A DNA stretch of 33,076 nucleotides from Paramacrobiotus richtersi. Lineage: Eukaryota > Tardigrada > Eutardigrada > Parachela > Macrobiotidae. This document shows, in pieces, positions 10,701 to 20,595 of the stretch. A program made the position numbers and the translations under genes. Location of the stretch: assembly GCA_034698045.1 (NCBI GenBank), contig JAQGAU010000251.1:1-33076 (forward strand), in the 5' to 3' direction. Positions within the stretch are counted from its first letter, which is position 1. Every line of letters begins with the position of its first letter. The notes below the pieces were generated by a model. That model was not told where the DNA came from. It saw nothing but the letters and a program-made list of their open reading frames with translations, and made no database searches.

Positions 10701-11695
10701 GTAGATTCAGGCGGCCCGTCAAATTGGAGCACGAAGCGAGATGATTGGCTGAAGTCGTTAGCTGTGGCATTGAAGGATGTTGTTACTCATGTGCTGGCAC
10801 TTGATTTGCACATCATGCACCAAAGCGGATATCTTCATTTCGATATGGAATGCTTTATGCATGAAGCAACTGGCATGGATGGCAACGAAGCGGTGTGTCA
10901 AGTTCGCTTGCTCCCTTTCGGCACTCTCAGGTACATTGCGTTACATGTTTTGGTAACGTAATGCGGCAGCAGTACTTTCCTGCCGTTAACAACGATCAAG
11001 CCCGAAAACAGAGCTCCGATTACTTCACGCAGCCATCTCTGGTATTTGCGAAGTAACTGCAGCTGTGCGGATTTAATTGATTGACAGTGTTAAACTTGGA
11101 ATGGCATATCTAAAGCTACTAGAGATAACTAGCGAGACCGAACCATAATACCAGCAGTTTTGTTAGATCGTCTTAGGCTCGTCTGGTCTTTACACACATT
11201 CTGGAGACGTTTAAGTACTCTCAGATACATGTAGTCACGCTGCTCTTTCGAGCGCACCTTCACACAGTGATTCACAAGGGTAGGTCACGGGCTGAGTGCA
11301 TAGTACAGTCATCACATACTATCAGATAGAACAGTCACAGATCAGGTATCAGATATGTGTACTTGTCGTACGGACTGTACTTTCAACCGACAGTATGTAT
11401 ACTTAACAGTTAGATCTGTTTTGTTAATCGTTATTGTTGAAGATCTCATCGCTCAATGTGGTCATCGCATCCTGAGGTATGCTGGAGCGGACTGCTCGAG
11501 TTCCAGAGGCTTCTGGTAGAAATCGCTCTCCGAGACCTCCAGGGAGACAGTCCATTGTGGCTCACCACACTGTGTAGATACTTTTTGATTCCATAAACCA
11601 CGCTCGAAAAAGACAAGTTTTGTTTCAGATGACTGGGTACCATGGTTGCGCTACAACCGACGGACTGCACAGCCTTAACTGCCGCTCCTGGGCGT
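7740..11695 (+). repeat. Tandem gene-duplication unit, copy B
   Basis: Homologous to 2100-6190 in exon order, splice sites and several intron stretches. Homology fades just after the stop codon at 11676-11678. Confidence 0.8.
7820..11678 (+). CDS. Membrane-anchored STE/MAP3K-like protein kinase with a C-terminal kinase-like extension, copy B (5' incomplete)
   Basis: Exons: 7820-7937, 8151-8458, 8659-8955, 9106-9471, 10062-10547, 10711-10930, 11443-11573 and 11629-11678 (TAA). All phases match, giving about 657 residues. The first exon starts in phase 1, so at least one upstream exon is missing. Exon 2 encodes a hydrophobic helix (V-N-V-L-L-I-V-F to A-L-Y-L-Y) followed by a basic stop-transfer K-R-R-R segment. 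Exons 3-5 form the kinase: G-I-G-A-T-G loop, A-L-K-E-I lysine, H-R-D-I-K-S-D-N catalytic loop, D-F-D in place of D-F-G, M-A-P-E, D-I-W-S-A-G-C, and a C-F-D-S-D-P-D-S-R-P end. These resemble MAP3K/STE kinases, which phosphorylate Ser/Thr. About 260 further residues include H-F-D-M-E-C-F-M and L-L-P-F-G, which recall a degenerate kinase lobe. The predicted position is membrane-anchored with the kinase cytosolic. The exon 1/2 junction is the least certain: copy A's acceptor at 2488 aligns with a lost AG here, so I used the AG at 8149-8150. Confidence 0.8.
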
Positions 11696-14290
11696 ACAGT
11701 ACCCAGACCTCAAAGACGCGCCAAAAGGCGGTACCACGAAAATGAGCTTGAGCTAGGTTTTGTGGACCGTAGTCCGATTCCTGAGTCAACTGCCTTCGTT
11801 GCACAAGGAATTTCCGTTCTTTCATGTCTTATGATTGCGCCTTTGTTTACCGATTTGTCTGCTTGACGTAAACGATCAGCTGCATGCGTGCGAAAGCTGA
11901 TCAAGCAGTTGCTGCTGACGCAAAATACAGTGTACGTCCAAAAACGTTTAATTCAATGTACTAGTATTCAGTGGCGACCACTGGGTTACTCTAGTCCAGT
12001 TTCGGTCTGATAATCGGAATAGTAATTCGTTGCTGAATTCTAGCAGCTGCGTAGTTGCTGACTCGTAGTGAGACCTAAGTAACTCGTTATGAGACCTCGT
12101 TAAGTGCGCTGGTTTGTAGTCACTTGACGCACATCACGCGTTTCCTGTATACCGTCCAATGCATTGATTTAGAGACTTCAGTTCACCCACTGTCAGCTGT
12201 GCTTATACCGCAAGAAAAACTGGTTTCGTCTTCTGTCTCTCATACATTCTCCAGTCGGCAACAAAAGTTTCTACCGTATTCGTTAGGATAATCCGAGGCC
12301 TGTGGCTGGGTGTCATCAGATTATTAATTAGCTTAATTGCGGCATGATTGCAGTTTCCGAGGCGCACTTCTGTGCCACTTCTCAACAAACTTTCGAATAT
12401 TTTCCCCTTTTAATACGAGCGCGGCGGCAGTTTTCACAAGCAGCGAATATGAAAACCCTCTCAAATTCAACCGCATCTGCGACACTTTTCTTTCGCCCTT
12501 GAGTAATTAACCTTGCCATGGGACTGCTCGTCCAGGGTATTGCTTATTACATCCGGAGCAGCCCGCGATATACGCAAGCCTGGCTATTAAGGGAAAGGAT
12601 CGAAGTAGTGAATTAACCACCACAGGCAATACCAGCAAATGCAACTACAAACATCTGATATCAAAAAACTTGACATCAGACTCGCATCACCATCGCACTA
12701 AGGCAGATCGTGGCATCAAAGTAACAAGCCGTTTAGGCAACAAGATCCGTATCGCTGCAGTATTGCATCCATAGGTTGATGGGGCTGATGGGTAGGTGCT
12801 GACGTTATTCTTCAGACGAGCTAATCCACGAGGAACCTGTTTTAGCCTCAGGCGTCAAGGGAAACGTATCACGACATCCGTGTGCGGCCAGCGCTGATGC
12901 TGACTTTCATCCGCAGGAGTGAACCCGAAGAGCGAGTGGTCACTGGTCACCCATCCAAGTCCAAACCGCGCGTGATGTAGCTTACTTTACGTAATCCAAG
13001 GGTCCACACCTTCAGTCACTCCGAGTTTGGCTGGTTTAGTATTGCTGCAAAATAACTATCCAGTCATCACAAGATTTTACCAGCTTTAATGTTCTCTCTC
13101 ATCCACAAAAGAATGTAAAAAATCCAATGTAGAAAATAAAATAAATTTTGGCGGGCGCCATGACATATATGACACAGGTGCTCCGTATTTCTGTTGTCCA
13201 ACCAGCCAGAAATAGCCGGTACATTTCAGATAACTGGATCTAATTTTAGGTGGAAGATCTGGTTCCTGCTAACTCACAGCTACTAGACTCTTTGAATTCG
13301 ATTCCGTAAGGAAATCATATACCTTCTGACAGAGGTCACCAAACCCACATAATCAAACCGCGGTCTTGCGCATAAGCTTAAGCAACACACACCTAGTTAA
13401 CCAGACCGAAGTTCGGATTTCTGACTCTCATGAAATCACATTGAGCAACCCTCACATACGTAAAACGAAAGATGGCATAGCATGAACCATTTGCAACGTC
13501 ACGGGTTCTAGCGAGCAGCAGCACTAATGTACAAACCGACAGAGGCAATTAGCAACATCTACTGTGTAGCAATCGTATAACGTGATACCCTGCACCGACA
13601 CGTCAGTATGGAACCGTGCAATCGAGCAACCATATGCATGTTTTAGACAAAATGCGTTTATTTAACGTCCAGGACACTAGCAAGCAGTAGCAAATATGAT
13701 TATTCATGGCGGCTTCCGTTCAGGGTATCGAAATCAATTACATTCAGGAAGTGCAATAACCGATAGTTTCCATATAAATGCCAATTAAGCGGTAGGAGTC
13801 ACTTGAAATGGCAGTAATGCAAGCAAATGCTGTGTTTCAAAACAAAATTAATGAGCTTCGCCTGGAGCGATTCTCATTAACGTATTGATGCATAGGTGAC
13901 ACATCGTTTAACACATGTATCGTTTCGAAATGCTTCCGAATGTAATGAAACTGCGATGTACTTATCCAAAAATGCGGAAGCTGAACAAAAGATACGAACG
14001 AAAATCGTAATTAAAATACAATTAAGGGTGTTCGAAGCGGATACAAAAAAACTGCCGGCTGATAATGCAACAAATGGTTGATTAAGTAACTGTGAAAATC
14101 ATAAATTAAACACCACTGCATAACGAAGCCATTAAACCAATAACCTATCACATCATTCAAAAATCCTAACAGTTCAGATCAAGGACATGATAGTTATGCA
14201 AAAGTTCAGTAGACCAATTAATTTCCCGTAGGCGCCTGTCTATCTTCAGCTGGAACCGAAAACGTTACACTGACTAGACAAAACACCAAT
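11679..14290. other. 2.6-kb stretch without a recognisable gene
   Basis: No open frame longer than about 75 codons carries a domain signature. No paralogous exons, inverted repeats of note, or RNA genes were seen. Confidence 0.5.
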
Positions 14291-14295
14291 CCGAC

Positions 14296-14303
14296 TATAT
14301 AAA
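14296..14303 (+). promoter_or_regulatory. TATA box of the secreted Pro/Ala-rich gene
   Basis: TATATAAA lies 61 bp upstream of the ATG at 14364. A transcription start about 30 bp downstream (near CTCCACATTC, 14325-14334) would leave a 5' UTR of about 35 bases, normal for a compact RNA polymerase II promoter. Confidence 0.6.
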
Positions 14304-14363
14304 CACTAACAAAAACATTACAAACTCCACATTCATCTCTTGAATACTAACTTGCTCCTCACC

Positions 14364-14858
14364 ATGCGGACCATTATCCTTACCTCTGCTTTCGTCCTAA
14401 CGGTGACCCTGGTCATCTGCCAGGGTGGCGCTCCCCCTGCCATCCACTTTCCGGACGAAGACACTGCGCCCGCTCCACCTGCAGTCCACTTTCCCGACGA
14501 GGACCACGCTCAACCGGCCAGTGCCTCCTCCGGACACGAGGGTGACACGGACATTGAAGCCTTGAAAGCCTCCAACACTGCGCCCGAGTTTATCATCGTC
14601 AACGGGACAAAGTTGTTCCGCGCCCCCGCGCCAAATGCCACCGACGTGGCTCCACCGGTCGCGACGCGGACCGCCGCGAAAGCTGCCGCAAGACCTGCTC
14701 CCGCACCGCCCGCCCTGCCCCCGCACATGGTCTTTAGCGATCACACGCAGGTCTGTCTGGCGTTCATCATGGGCTACTGCTACTACTGGTCCCCGCCCGT
14801 GACCACCAAGCCGCCCCCGCGTCCGGCCGCCCCGGCGCCCAAACCCCGACCGGGATAA
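14364..14858 (+). CDS. Small secreted Pro/Ala-rich protein (164 aa), function unknown
   Basis: The start is the ATG in CACCATGC, a good animal initiation context 61 bp after a TATA box; the upstream in-frame codons lack an ATG. Residues 1-20 form a signal peptide (M-R-T-I-I-L-T, hydrophobic core, I-C-Q-G). The mature part is rich in Pro, Ala, Asp and Glu. It opens with two copies of A-P-P-A-(I/V)-H-F-P-D-E-D, has N-glycosylation sequons N-G-T and N-A-T, an Ala/Arg-rich middle, a C-L-A-F-I-M-G-Y-C-Y-Y-W segment, and a basic Pro-rich tail. The single exon is strongly GC-rich with C/G-ending codons, unlike the flanks. That argues for a real, perhaps highly expressed gene. I recognise no family. 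Secretion is predicted; a matrix, cuticle or glandular role would be a guess. Confidence 0.75.
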   Translation: MRTIILTSAFVLTVTLVICQGGAPPAIHFPDEDTAPAPPAVHFPDEDHAQPASASSGHEGDTDIEALKASNTAPEFIIVNGTKLFRAPAPNATDVAPPVATRTAAKAAARPAPAPPALPPHMVFSDHTQVCLAFIMGYCYYWSPPVTTKPPPRPAAPAPKPRPG

Positions 14859-15477
14859 AATGTTCACCAGCTGCAGTTGCTAATTCACTGGGTGCATGCT
14901 TTCCTTGCTACCCTAGATGTTACAGAAAACTCATATTTTCACTGTTCGTTGTTAGGTTTTTTTTGAAATGATTTGTGTTGTAGCCTGAGTTTTTGCCGAA
15001 TGTATATAGGTCACCGTACGTGCAGCTAACTGCAAGCAAAGTGTATTGCGTTAACTGAGTTAAAAGGTTTTGACAAATACTGAACTCGATGTACATCTTG
15101 ACAGTGGATAATTCACGTACATCTTGAACAAAGCACATGCTACAAGCTAGATCCTTATGGCATTCTACAAGATATGGGGTTCATGTTGTTCTAAACAACT
15201 CTTTAATTTGTTTCCAGTCAAAACTATAGCAGATTTTACGTTGTCAAACGTTAAAGATCTGTATGAAACTTTTGATGGACACCATCGTTCTAGCACATAT
15301 TCGTACATATCCCAAGTTAGAAGCAGTAAACTGTTCTGTATTCAATATTGACGAGCTGTTTCCAAAGGTTCCAAAAGCGCCACGTGGAATACAACCTATG
15401 GTTGGAACTTAGAACTGAGCCATGATATCGTTAGGCAAATGATCACACTGTTGCTATGCCGGAATATTGCTGTGTCA
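14859..15477. other. Intergenic downstream of the secreted-protein gene
   Basis: This stretch presumably includes the 3' UTR, but no clear AATAAA was found nearby. No gene recognised. Confidence 0.4.
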
Positions 15478-15498
15478 TGTAGCTGTGTGACAGCTACA
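15478..15498. repeat. Perfect 8-bp-arm palindrome
   Basis: TGTAGCTG and CAGCTACA surround a 5-base centre (TGTGA). Confidence 0.7.
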
Positions 15499-15656
15499 TA
15501 TATGCACAGCAGATATGCTATTTAAAGATGCGTTGCCCACAACGACTAGTCGATGTAAACAGTTCATGTACCTTATGCGAAGTACTTGCACCAGCCCGGA
15601 TGTCTGTATCGCTGGTGCATCGGCTGTTGACCGACTGAACTTGAAGTATGGATGCG

Positions 15657-15748
15657 CTGTTGAGGAATCCACGACCGGGAAGTTGTGGTTGATATATTCG
15701 CCGCCGATTGCACCAGCCACAATTTCCCGGCCGTGGATATCTCAACAG
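15657..15748. repeat. 32-bp-arm inverted repeat (hairpin) with 28-bp loop
   Basis: Arms 15657-15688 and 15717-15748 are inverted copies matching at 28 of 32 positions (CTGTTGAG, ATCCACG, CCGGGAA and TTGTGG blocks). A smaller inverted pair, GCACCAGC/GCTGGTGC, lies just upstream at about 15589-15619. The structure could be a small foldback MITE. The short open frames on both strands here are consequences of the symmetry. Confidence 0.7.
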
Positions 15749-16135
15749 CCCAGCCATCAGCAGTTGCAACAAAGATCAGTCAGCGCCGTATCTTGGTCCC
15801 CAGCAAATCCAACTCTGGAATGCTATTAACTTGTACGAGTCGTTGTGCTAGTATCTTCGACGTAGACACTCTTCAGTGCCTTCCTGTGCTTAAAACTCAT
15901 TAACTAGCTGCTGAAGTTTTTCTGCCTGACTCTCATAGTCATCCGCTATCCTTGCCACTTGAATTGTTAGTCGAAAGTCACCTCGTTCGTGGAACATCCA
16001 TTCCATTTCACCTCATCTCGTTCGAGTAAAGGCAAAGGCCCACTGAAGACAGCGATAGTTTCATGTACGAAAATGTCATATTCATCGCAGCGTTGTGAGT
16101 CGTTAGAGTGATTTTAATGAACAAACAAGCATCGT

Positions 16136-16156
16136 GCGCGGCGCTACGCGCCGCGC
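16136..16156. repeat. Palindrome P1 in R1 (9-bp arms, TAC centre)
   Basis: GCGCGGCGC-TAC-GCGCCGCGC. Its counterpart at 17570-17590 has the outermost pair changed on both sides. Confidence 0.85.
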
Positions 16157-16326
16157 TCCGTTGCGTTTGTTTTAGACAACCCAAACAGTTCAGCTCATTA
16201 TTGGACAAAACAGCACAGAGCCACTTCCGCTGTAGTTACGTATCCAACACACTGTGAAACAGCGAAACGTTGGGCCCTTAAACGCCAAGTGGTGCGGCTG
16301 GGCATTAATAACAGCTCGTCTGCTGC

Positions 16327-16361
16327 ACACTGGCGGCGGCGCTGCGCGCCGCCGCCGGTGT
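16327..16361. repeat. Palindrome P2 in R1 (GGCGGCGGCG arms)
   Basis: GGCGGCGGCG-CTGCG-CGCCGCCGCC at 16332-16356, extended outward by ACACT/GGTGT with one T-G mismatch. It is conserved at 17856-17890. Confidence 0.85.
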
Positions 16362-16944
16362 TTGCGACTCGCAATGTCCTGCTGGAGCACGTTGGTTCAG
16401 AACGATTTACTGCGGCACTATAATGGTGACGCGCGCTTCGTTTATCTGTGTCTGTAAATCTCACTCAGACGCACTGTGCTTGTTTGGTCTTGGTCCAGAA
16501 TGTTCAAAGGTTTCAGAGCGTGTATCTGCAAAAGAACAGATGCAGCTGCACCAGCGTGACACTCTAAAACAGTGATTGGTTTAATCTGGGTTAATGTGGA
16601 AGGCCTCCGGTGGATTTCAAGCTGTAACTAATGCGCGCGGCACTGTGACAGGACTTGCAAGTGACAACAAAAAGCAACAAAACAACGGTTGATGCGAAGT
16701 CTTGCGGAGAAACCGAGAATATGTTGTTGAATGGTGCAAAAAAAATCTGAGAATAATCAAATGAGGCGACGACCTGAACTTGGTACTCAGGATAAGATGC
16801 CTCAGCTTGTTTACGTGTCCACAAACCTTCGCTCAGACAACAATACAATACAACTAATTCACAAACAACCAAGCGGTCTCGGGTCCCTGTCCTTGGTTAA
16901 GAATTGAACATGTGAGCAATACAGTCTGATGAACTAACTTGGAT

Positions 16945-17120
16945 AACTAAGCACTCGCAGTCGCTCGCAAACTTGCGCACATTACTAAGGATTCGCAAAC
17001 CTGCATTCATAACTAAAGATTCGCGAACCTGCGTACATAGCTAAGGATTCGCATACCCGCACACATAACTAAAGACTGGCAAACGTGCGTACATAACTAA
17101 GGACTCGTTAACCTGCATAC
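16945..17120. repeat. 28-bp minisatellite in R1 (about 6 units)
   Basis: Degenerate units of ACATAACTAAGGATTCGC followed by GAACCTGCGT. The same unit occurs in R2. Confidence 0.8.
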
Positions 17121-17425
17121 CGTTACCAAAATTGTCGCAAACTTTGTTAAAACATGATTCCGAAAGCTGCCTGTCTTAGTAAAGGCCACATAACTTTTAC
17201 GAAGTACTTTCACAAAAGAAAACAGCACAGCAGAAACAGAAAACGACATTGAAGTGGAACCTTTTACAATAAAACAAACATTCCAGAAAGGCAGAACCGG
17301 CTTAGACAGCGAAACTATCAACATTGTCGCAAACTCCAGTAATAAACGTGTGTATCATACTACAGTTTTTGCAAGCTTCGGTAAAACATGAGTTTGAAAC
17401 AACGAACAAAACTGCTGAGTGTTAT

Positions 17426-17452
17426 ACTGGTTCAACTGGTTCAACTGGTTCA
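17426..17452. repeat. 9-bp tandem repeat CTGGTTCAA x3
   Basis: Three consecutive 9-bp units near the right end of R1. R2 has no equivalent array. Confidence 0.8.
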
Positions 17453-17569
17453 ACAAATTTGAAAAGCGAACTGGCCCAACGAATCAGAACGTTCTGGAGG
17501 CGCGGTCGTGGCAGACACACACACGCACGGACGGACATACGGCGCTTAATATAATGAGACAAGCATCGG

Positions 17570-17590
17570 CCGCGGCGCTACGCGCCGCGG
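17570..17590. repeat. Palindrome P1 in R2 (9-bp arms, TAC centre)
   Basis: CCGCGGCGC-TAC-GCGCCGCGG. The outer G-C pair of R1 is C-G here, so pairing is kept. Confidence 0.85.
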
Positions 17591-17855
17591 TCCGTTGTCC
17601 CTGTTTCAGACGTTACGAAACAACGAATAAAGACAAATGACAAAGAGGACTTGGTTCAAGGTCACGAACGTAACTTTGAGCATCGTTGCCGTTGTTTTAG
17701 ACAAACCGAACAGTGCAGCTCAATTTTGGACAAAACCGCACTGAGAACAGACCCACTCTGCTGTAGTTGCGTATCAAACACTCTGAAGCAGCGAAACGTT
17801 AGGCCCCAAAACGCTACGTAGTGCGGCCTAACATTCAGAGCAGCTCGTCTGCTGC

Positions 17856-17890
17856 ACACTGGCGGCGGCGATGCGCGCCGCCGCCGGTGT
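17856..17890. repeat. Palindrome P2 in R2
   Basis: GGCGGCGGCG-ATGCG-CGCCGCCGCC at 17861-17885. The arms are identical to R1 and one base of the central five differs. Confidence 0.85.
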
Positions 17891-18460
17891 TCGCGACTCG
17901 CATTGTCCTGCAGGAGCACGTTGGTTCAGAGCGATTTACTACGGCACAACGAAGGTACGTAAATCTGCACTGAGACACACTGTGGTTGCTTGGTCCTGTC
18001 CCCGAAGGTGCAAAGGTGTTAGCGCGCGTATCTGACAAAAGCGCAGACGCACTGCAGCTGCACCAGCGTGACAGTCGAAAACCGTAGTTGGTTTAGTCTG
18101 AATTAATGTGGAAGGGCTCTGGTGGATTTTCAAGCTTGTACTAATGCCCGCGGCGGTGTTACAGGGCTTACCAGTGACAACAGAAAGCAATAAAACAACG
18201 GTCGATGCGAAGTCTCCTGGAGAAGCTGTTGATGAATGGAGAGAAATGACAGTAGAGTTGTGCAGAAGACCTGAGATTCGGGCTTAAACTCGAAAGCCTT
18301 TGCTGATTACTAAATGTCTACGAAGCTTCGCTCAGACAACACTACACAACTGATTCAAAAACAACAAACTACCAAGCGGTCTCGCGCCCTTGTGCTTTTT
18401 AATAATTTAACATGTCAACGATACAGCTTCACGAACTGACTAACTAACTAACTGACACAA

Positions 18461-18629
18461 CCAAGTACTCGCAAACCTGCGTACATAACTAAGGATTCGC
18501 GAACCTGCGTACATAATAACTAAGGACTCACGGACCTGCGTACATAACTAAGGGCTTACAATCCGTCGTACATAACTAAGGATTCACGAACCTGCGTACA
18601 TAACGAAGGACTCGTAAACCTCCGTGCCA
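18461..18629. repeat. 28-bp minisatellite in R2 (about 6 units)
   Basis: Same ACATAACTAAGGATTCGC / GAACCTGCGT unit as in R1. One unit has a 3-base TAA insertion. Confidence 0.8.
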
Positions 18630-18953
18630 TACCAAAATTTTCCCAAACTTTGATAAAACATGTTTTCGAAAGTTACCTGGCTTAGTAAAGGCGATATAAT
18701 TTTACGCAGTACTTTTAAAAAAGCAAACAGTACAGCAGAAAAACAAAACCCCACTAAAGCGAAACTTATTTCAATAAAACAAACACTGCAGAAAGGCAGA
18801 ACTGACTTTGACAGCGAAAGTGTCAAACTGAATAAACAAACTATGAAACAAACGCCCTGAATCAAAGAGCTTGGTTCAAACTGTTTCAGCCAATCAGAGC
18901 AAACTGGAGGCGCGTCTGTGTAACGAAAGAAAATTGCTCGCTTAATATAGTAG

Positions 18954-19519
18954 ATGGATCCTTTATCGTTAAAAGCAAAGCAAAGCAACATTACAGTTCT
19001 GCTAATTCTGTTGGATATACCGCCTTCTGCTAACTTAGACCAAGTGTTTTCAGTGATTCGGCCTCGAAAGGGGCGTGCTATATGGGAAATAGGTAGTTCA
19101 CAGGCAGTGACTCTATGTCATGAGTGCAAAACTTTCTTTCTTTGTATAAATATTCTGCTAATAATTCGTCTTACTCGTGCATTCGTAAATAGAAGGCTGC
19201 AATAAATACTGAGAGAAGTAGAAGGTATCCGGAATGTATTTTAATAAAAAGCGGACCTGTATGAATACATTATTGTTATAAAGTTGCCGGTACTGTCACT
19301 ACTGTGTATGATATTATAAACTACTCGTGTAAATGGTGGTTTAACAATTTATTCGTATTAATACATCAGTGCGTACAACTGGTTTACTGATCCGAAGATG
19401 CTCGTTGGCCACGGCAGGACATTTACATCAGCATCATTTTTCACGTAGCATACAAATTCGTATTTAGCTACGCACATTCAGTATGTAATAGGTAGTTCAT
19501 ATTTAATGCACGGTACGTA
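18954..19519. other. Intergenic, no gene recognised
   Basis: A + strand frame at 18954-19205 has no known domain or paralogue. I do not call it a gene. Confidence 0.4.
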
Positions 19520-19790
19520 GTTACACGGATACCACTGTGTAGCCAAAGATATTTTAGCGACACTTTGAAATACTTGGACTCTAACTTGTCGTGTTTCGAG
19601 GAGTATATGTCTAACGCCATTAATTTGCCCACTGACCCTATCCAGAAGTAAGCTGAAATTGAAGTCGCCACCCTGCTGGGAGCGGAAGCCGCAGAAAGAA
19701 ACCATGTGCAGGGACACCAGGATGGATGGGAACGGCTCGGCTCCGTCTGCGAGCACACTGCAATAGTCTCCCTGACGCCAGGAAAAACAT
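19520..19790 (-). pseudogene. LRR-protein exon-1 fragment, frameshifted (fourth paralogue)
   Basis: The - strand translation contains R-Q-G-D-Y-C-S-V-L, D-G-A-E-P-F-P-S and G-F-R-S-Q-Q-G-G-D-F, the signature of exon 1 of the neighbouring LRR genes. After L-L-D-R-V-S-G-Q-I the homologous sequence continues in another frame (S-K-H-D-K-L-E-S-K-Y-F-K), so a frameshift lies at about 19610-19625. The signal peptide and the C-terminal exon were not found. This is a relic of the same tandem family. Confidence 0.75.
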
Positions 19791-20595
19791 ATCTTTCTGT
19801 TTATTGATCCAGCCTTTTTATCCAAATCTTTTGAAACTGTGTCACAAATGCGAATAGAATTACACTTTTAATATGATGATGGTTCTTACCCATTTTCAGC
19901 CCGGAGTTGTGTTTCTACGATTTTAAAATCAGATGCAGAAATGTTAAAATTAATGTTAACATTTCAGAAGCAGAAAGCTTTACGCCATAAATTATTATTG
20001 TGCTCAACCAGCGTGGCGGTCTGCTCCAGAAAACATACTGCCCCATCGCAGCCGATGCTCTGGTAATTTATTGATATGCGTAAAGTGAATAAATTCGCGT
20101 CTGTGTATCAACAGCTAAGGTATGTCCCTGAAGATTCTTGCTGCCTTGGGGTCGTCTTGTTCACATTCACGCATCGTCTACATTCAATCAAACCGCACGA
20201 GCAGGTTTGCCGTTTACTACGCAGTGGGCAGGTATTGATCAAAAATGTAGCCGGCAAAGCATACATTGCCGACTTATAAGAATTCCAGATTTTATTGATT
20301 CTGCTCATCTGCTGCTGATAAACATATGCGAACCAGCTCGATTTATGTTAATGAACAGATTACACGGCTGTGTGGCACAACTAATTTTTTGTAACAAACA
20401 CAAATTTGCGTAGTTTCCGATCGTTAACCGTTCTTCAAAGAAGTAGATTTCCAATTTCACAATTATTCTTCCTGACAATATAATTATGGTTCTGAAAAAG
20501 GACCCCTTAGCGAGTACAGCAAGTAGCCAGAAAATATAACAGTTGTCTTTAAACGAAAGCTTGCTCGTTGGCGTTATAGCCATAGCCTGCCCGAT
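19791..20595. other. Intergenic within the LRR cluster
   Basis: Presumably 3' flanking DNA of the LRR copy at 20596-21806. Short frames here have no domain. Confidence 0.4.

Larger units (their letters stand above)
16128..17552. repeat. 1.4-kb tandem repeat, copy R1
   Basis: It aligns in order with 17560-18953. Shared blocks are the palindrome P1, GCAGCTCGTCTGCTGCACAC-like sequence with palindrome P2, AATGTGGAAGG, ACCAAGCGGTCTCG, a 28-bp minisatellite, CAGAAAGGCAGAAC, and a terminal GCTTAATATA. No open frame is conserved between copies, so it looks non-coding. Confidence 0.8.
17560..18953. repeat. 1.4-kb tandem repeat, copy R2
   Basis: The second copy of the R1 unit, carrying P1 (17570-17590), P2 (17856-17890) and the 28-bp minisatellite. 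It has about 95 extra bases between P1 and P2 (about 17595-17690). It ends with GCTTAATATA at about 18941-18950, like R1. Beyond that point no third copy follows. Confidence 0.8.

Noticed and set aside
14340-14363. Upstream in-frame extension of the secreted protein beginning at TTG
   Set aside because: There is no ATG. The ATG at 14364 has a good context and begins directly with a signal peptide.
14397-14867. 156-codon - strand frame opposite the secreted-protein gene
   Set aside because: A shadow of a GC-rich gene. The + strand has the TATA box, start context and signal peptide.
15515-15829. + strand 104-codon frame and overlapping - strand frames
   Set aside because: They overlap the 15657-15748 inverted repeat, which opens frames on both strands; no domain.
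17324-17640. Frames with N-W-F-N-W-F and G-S-T-G-S-T repeats
   Set aside because: Translation of the 9-bp CTGGTTCAA repeat within R1.
16128-18953. R1 and R2 as the two LTRs of an LTR retrotransposon
   Set aside because: They are adjacent with no internal coding region, primer-binding site or TG..CA ends, so a tandem repeat is the better reading.
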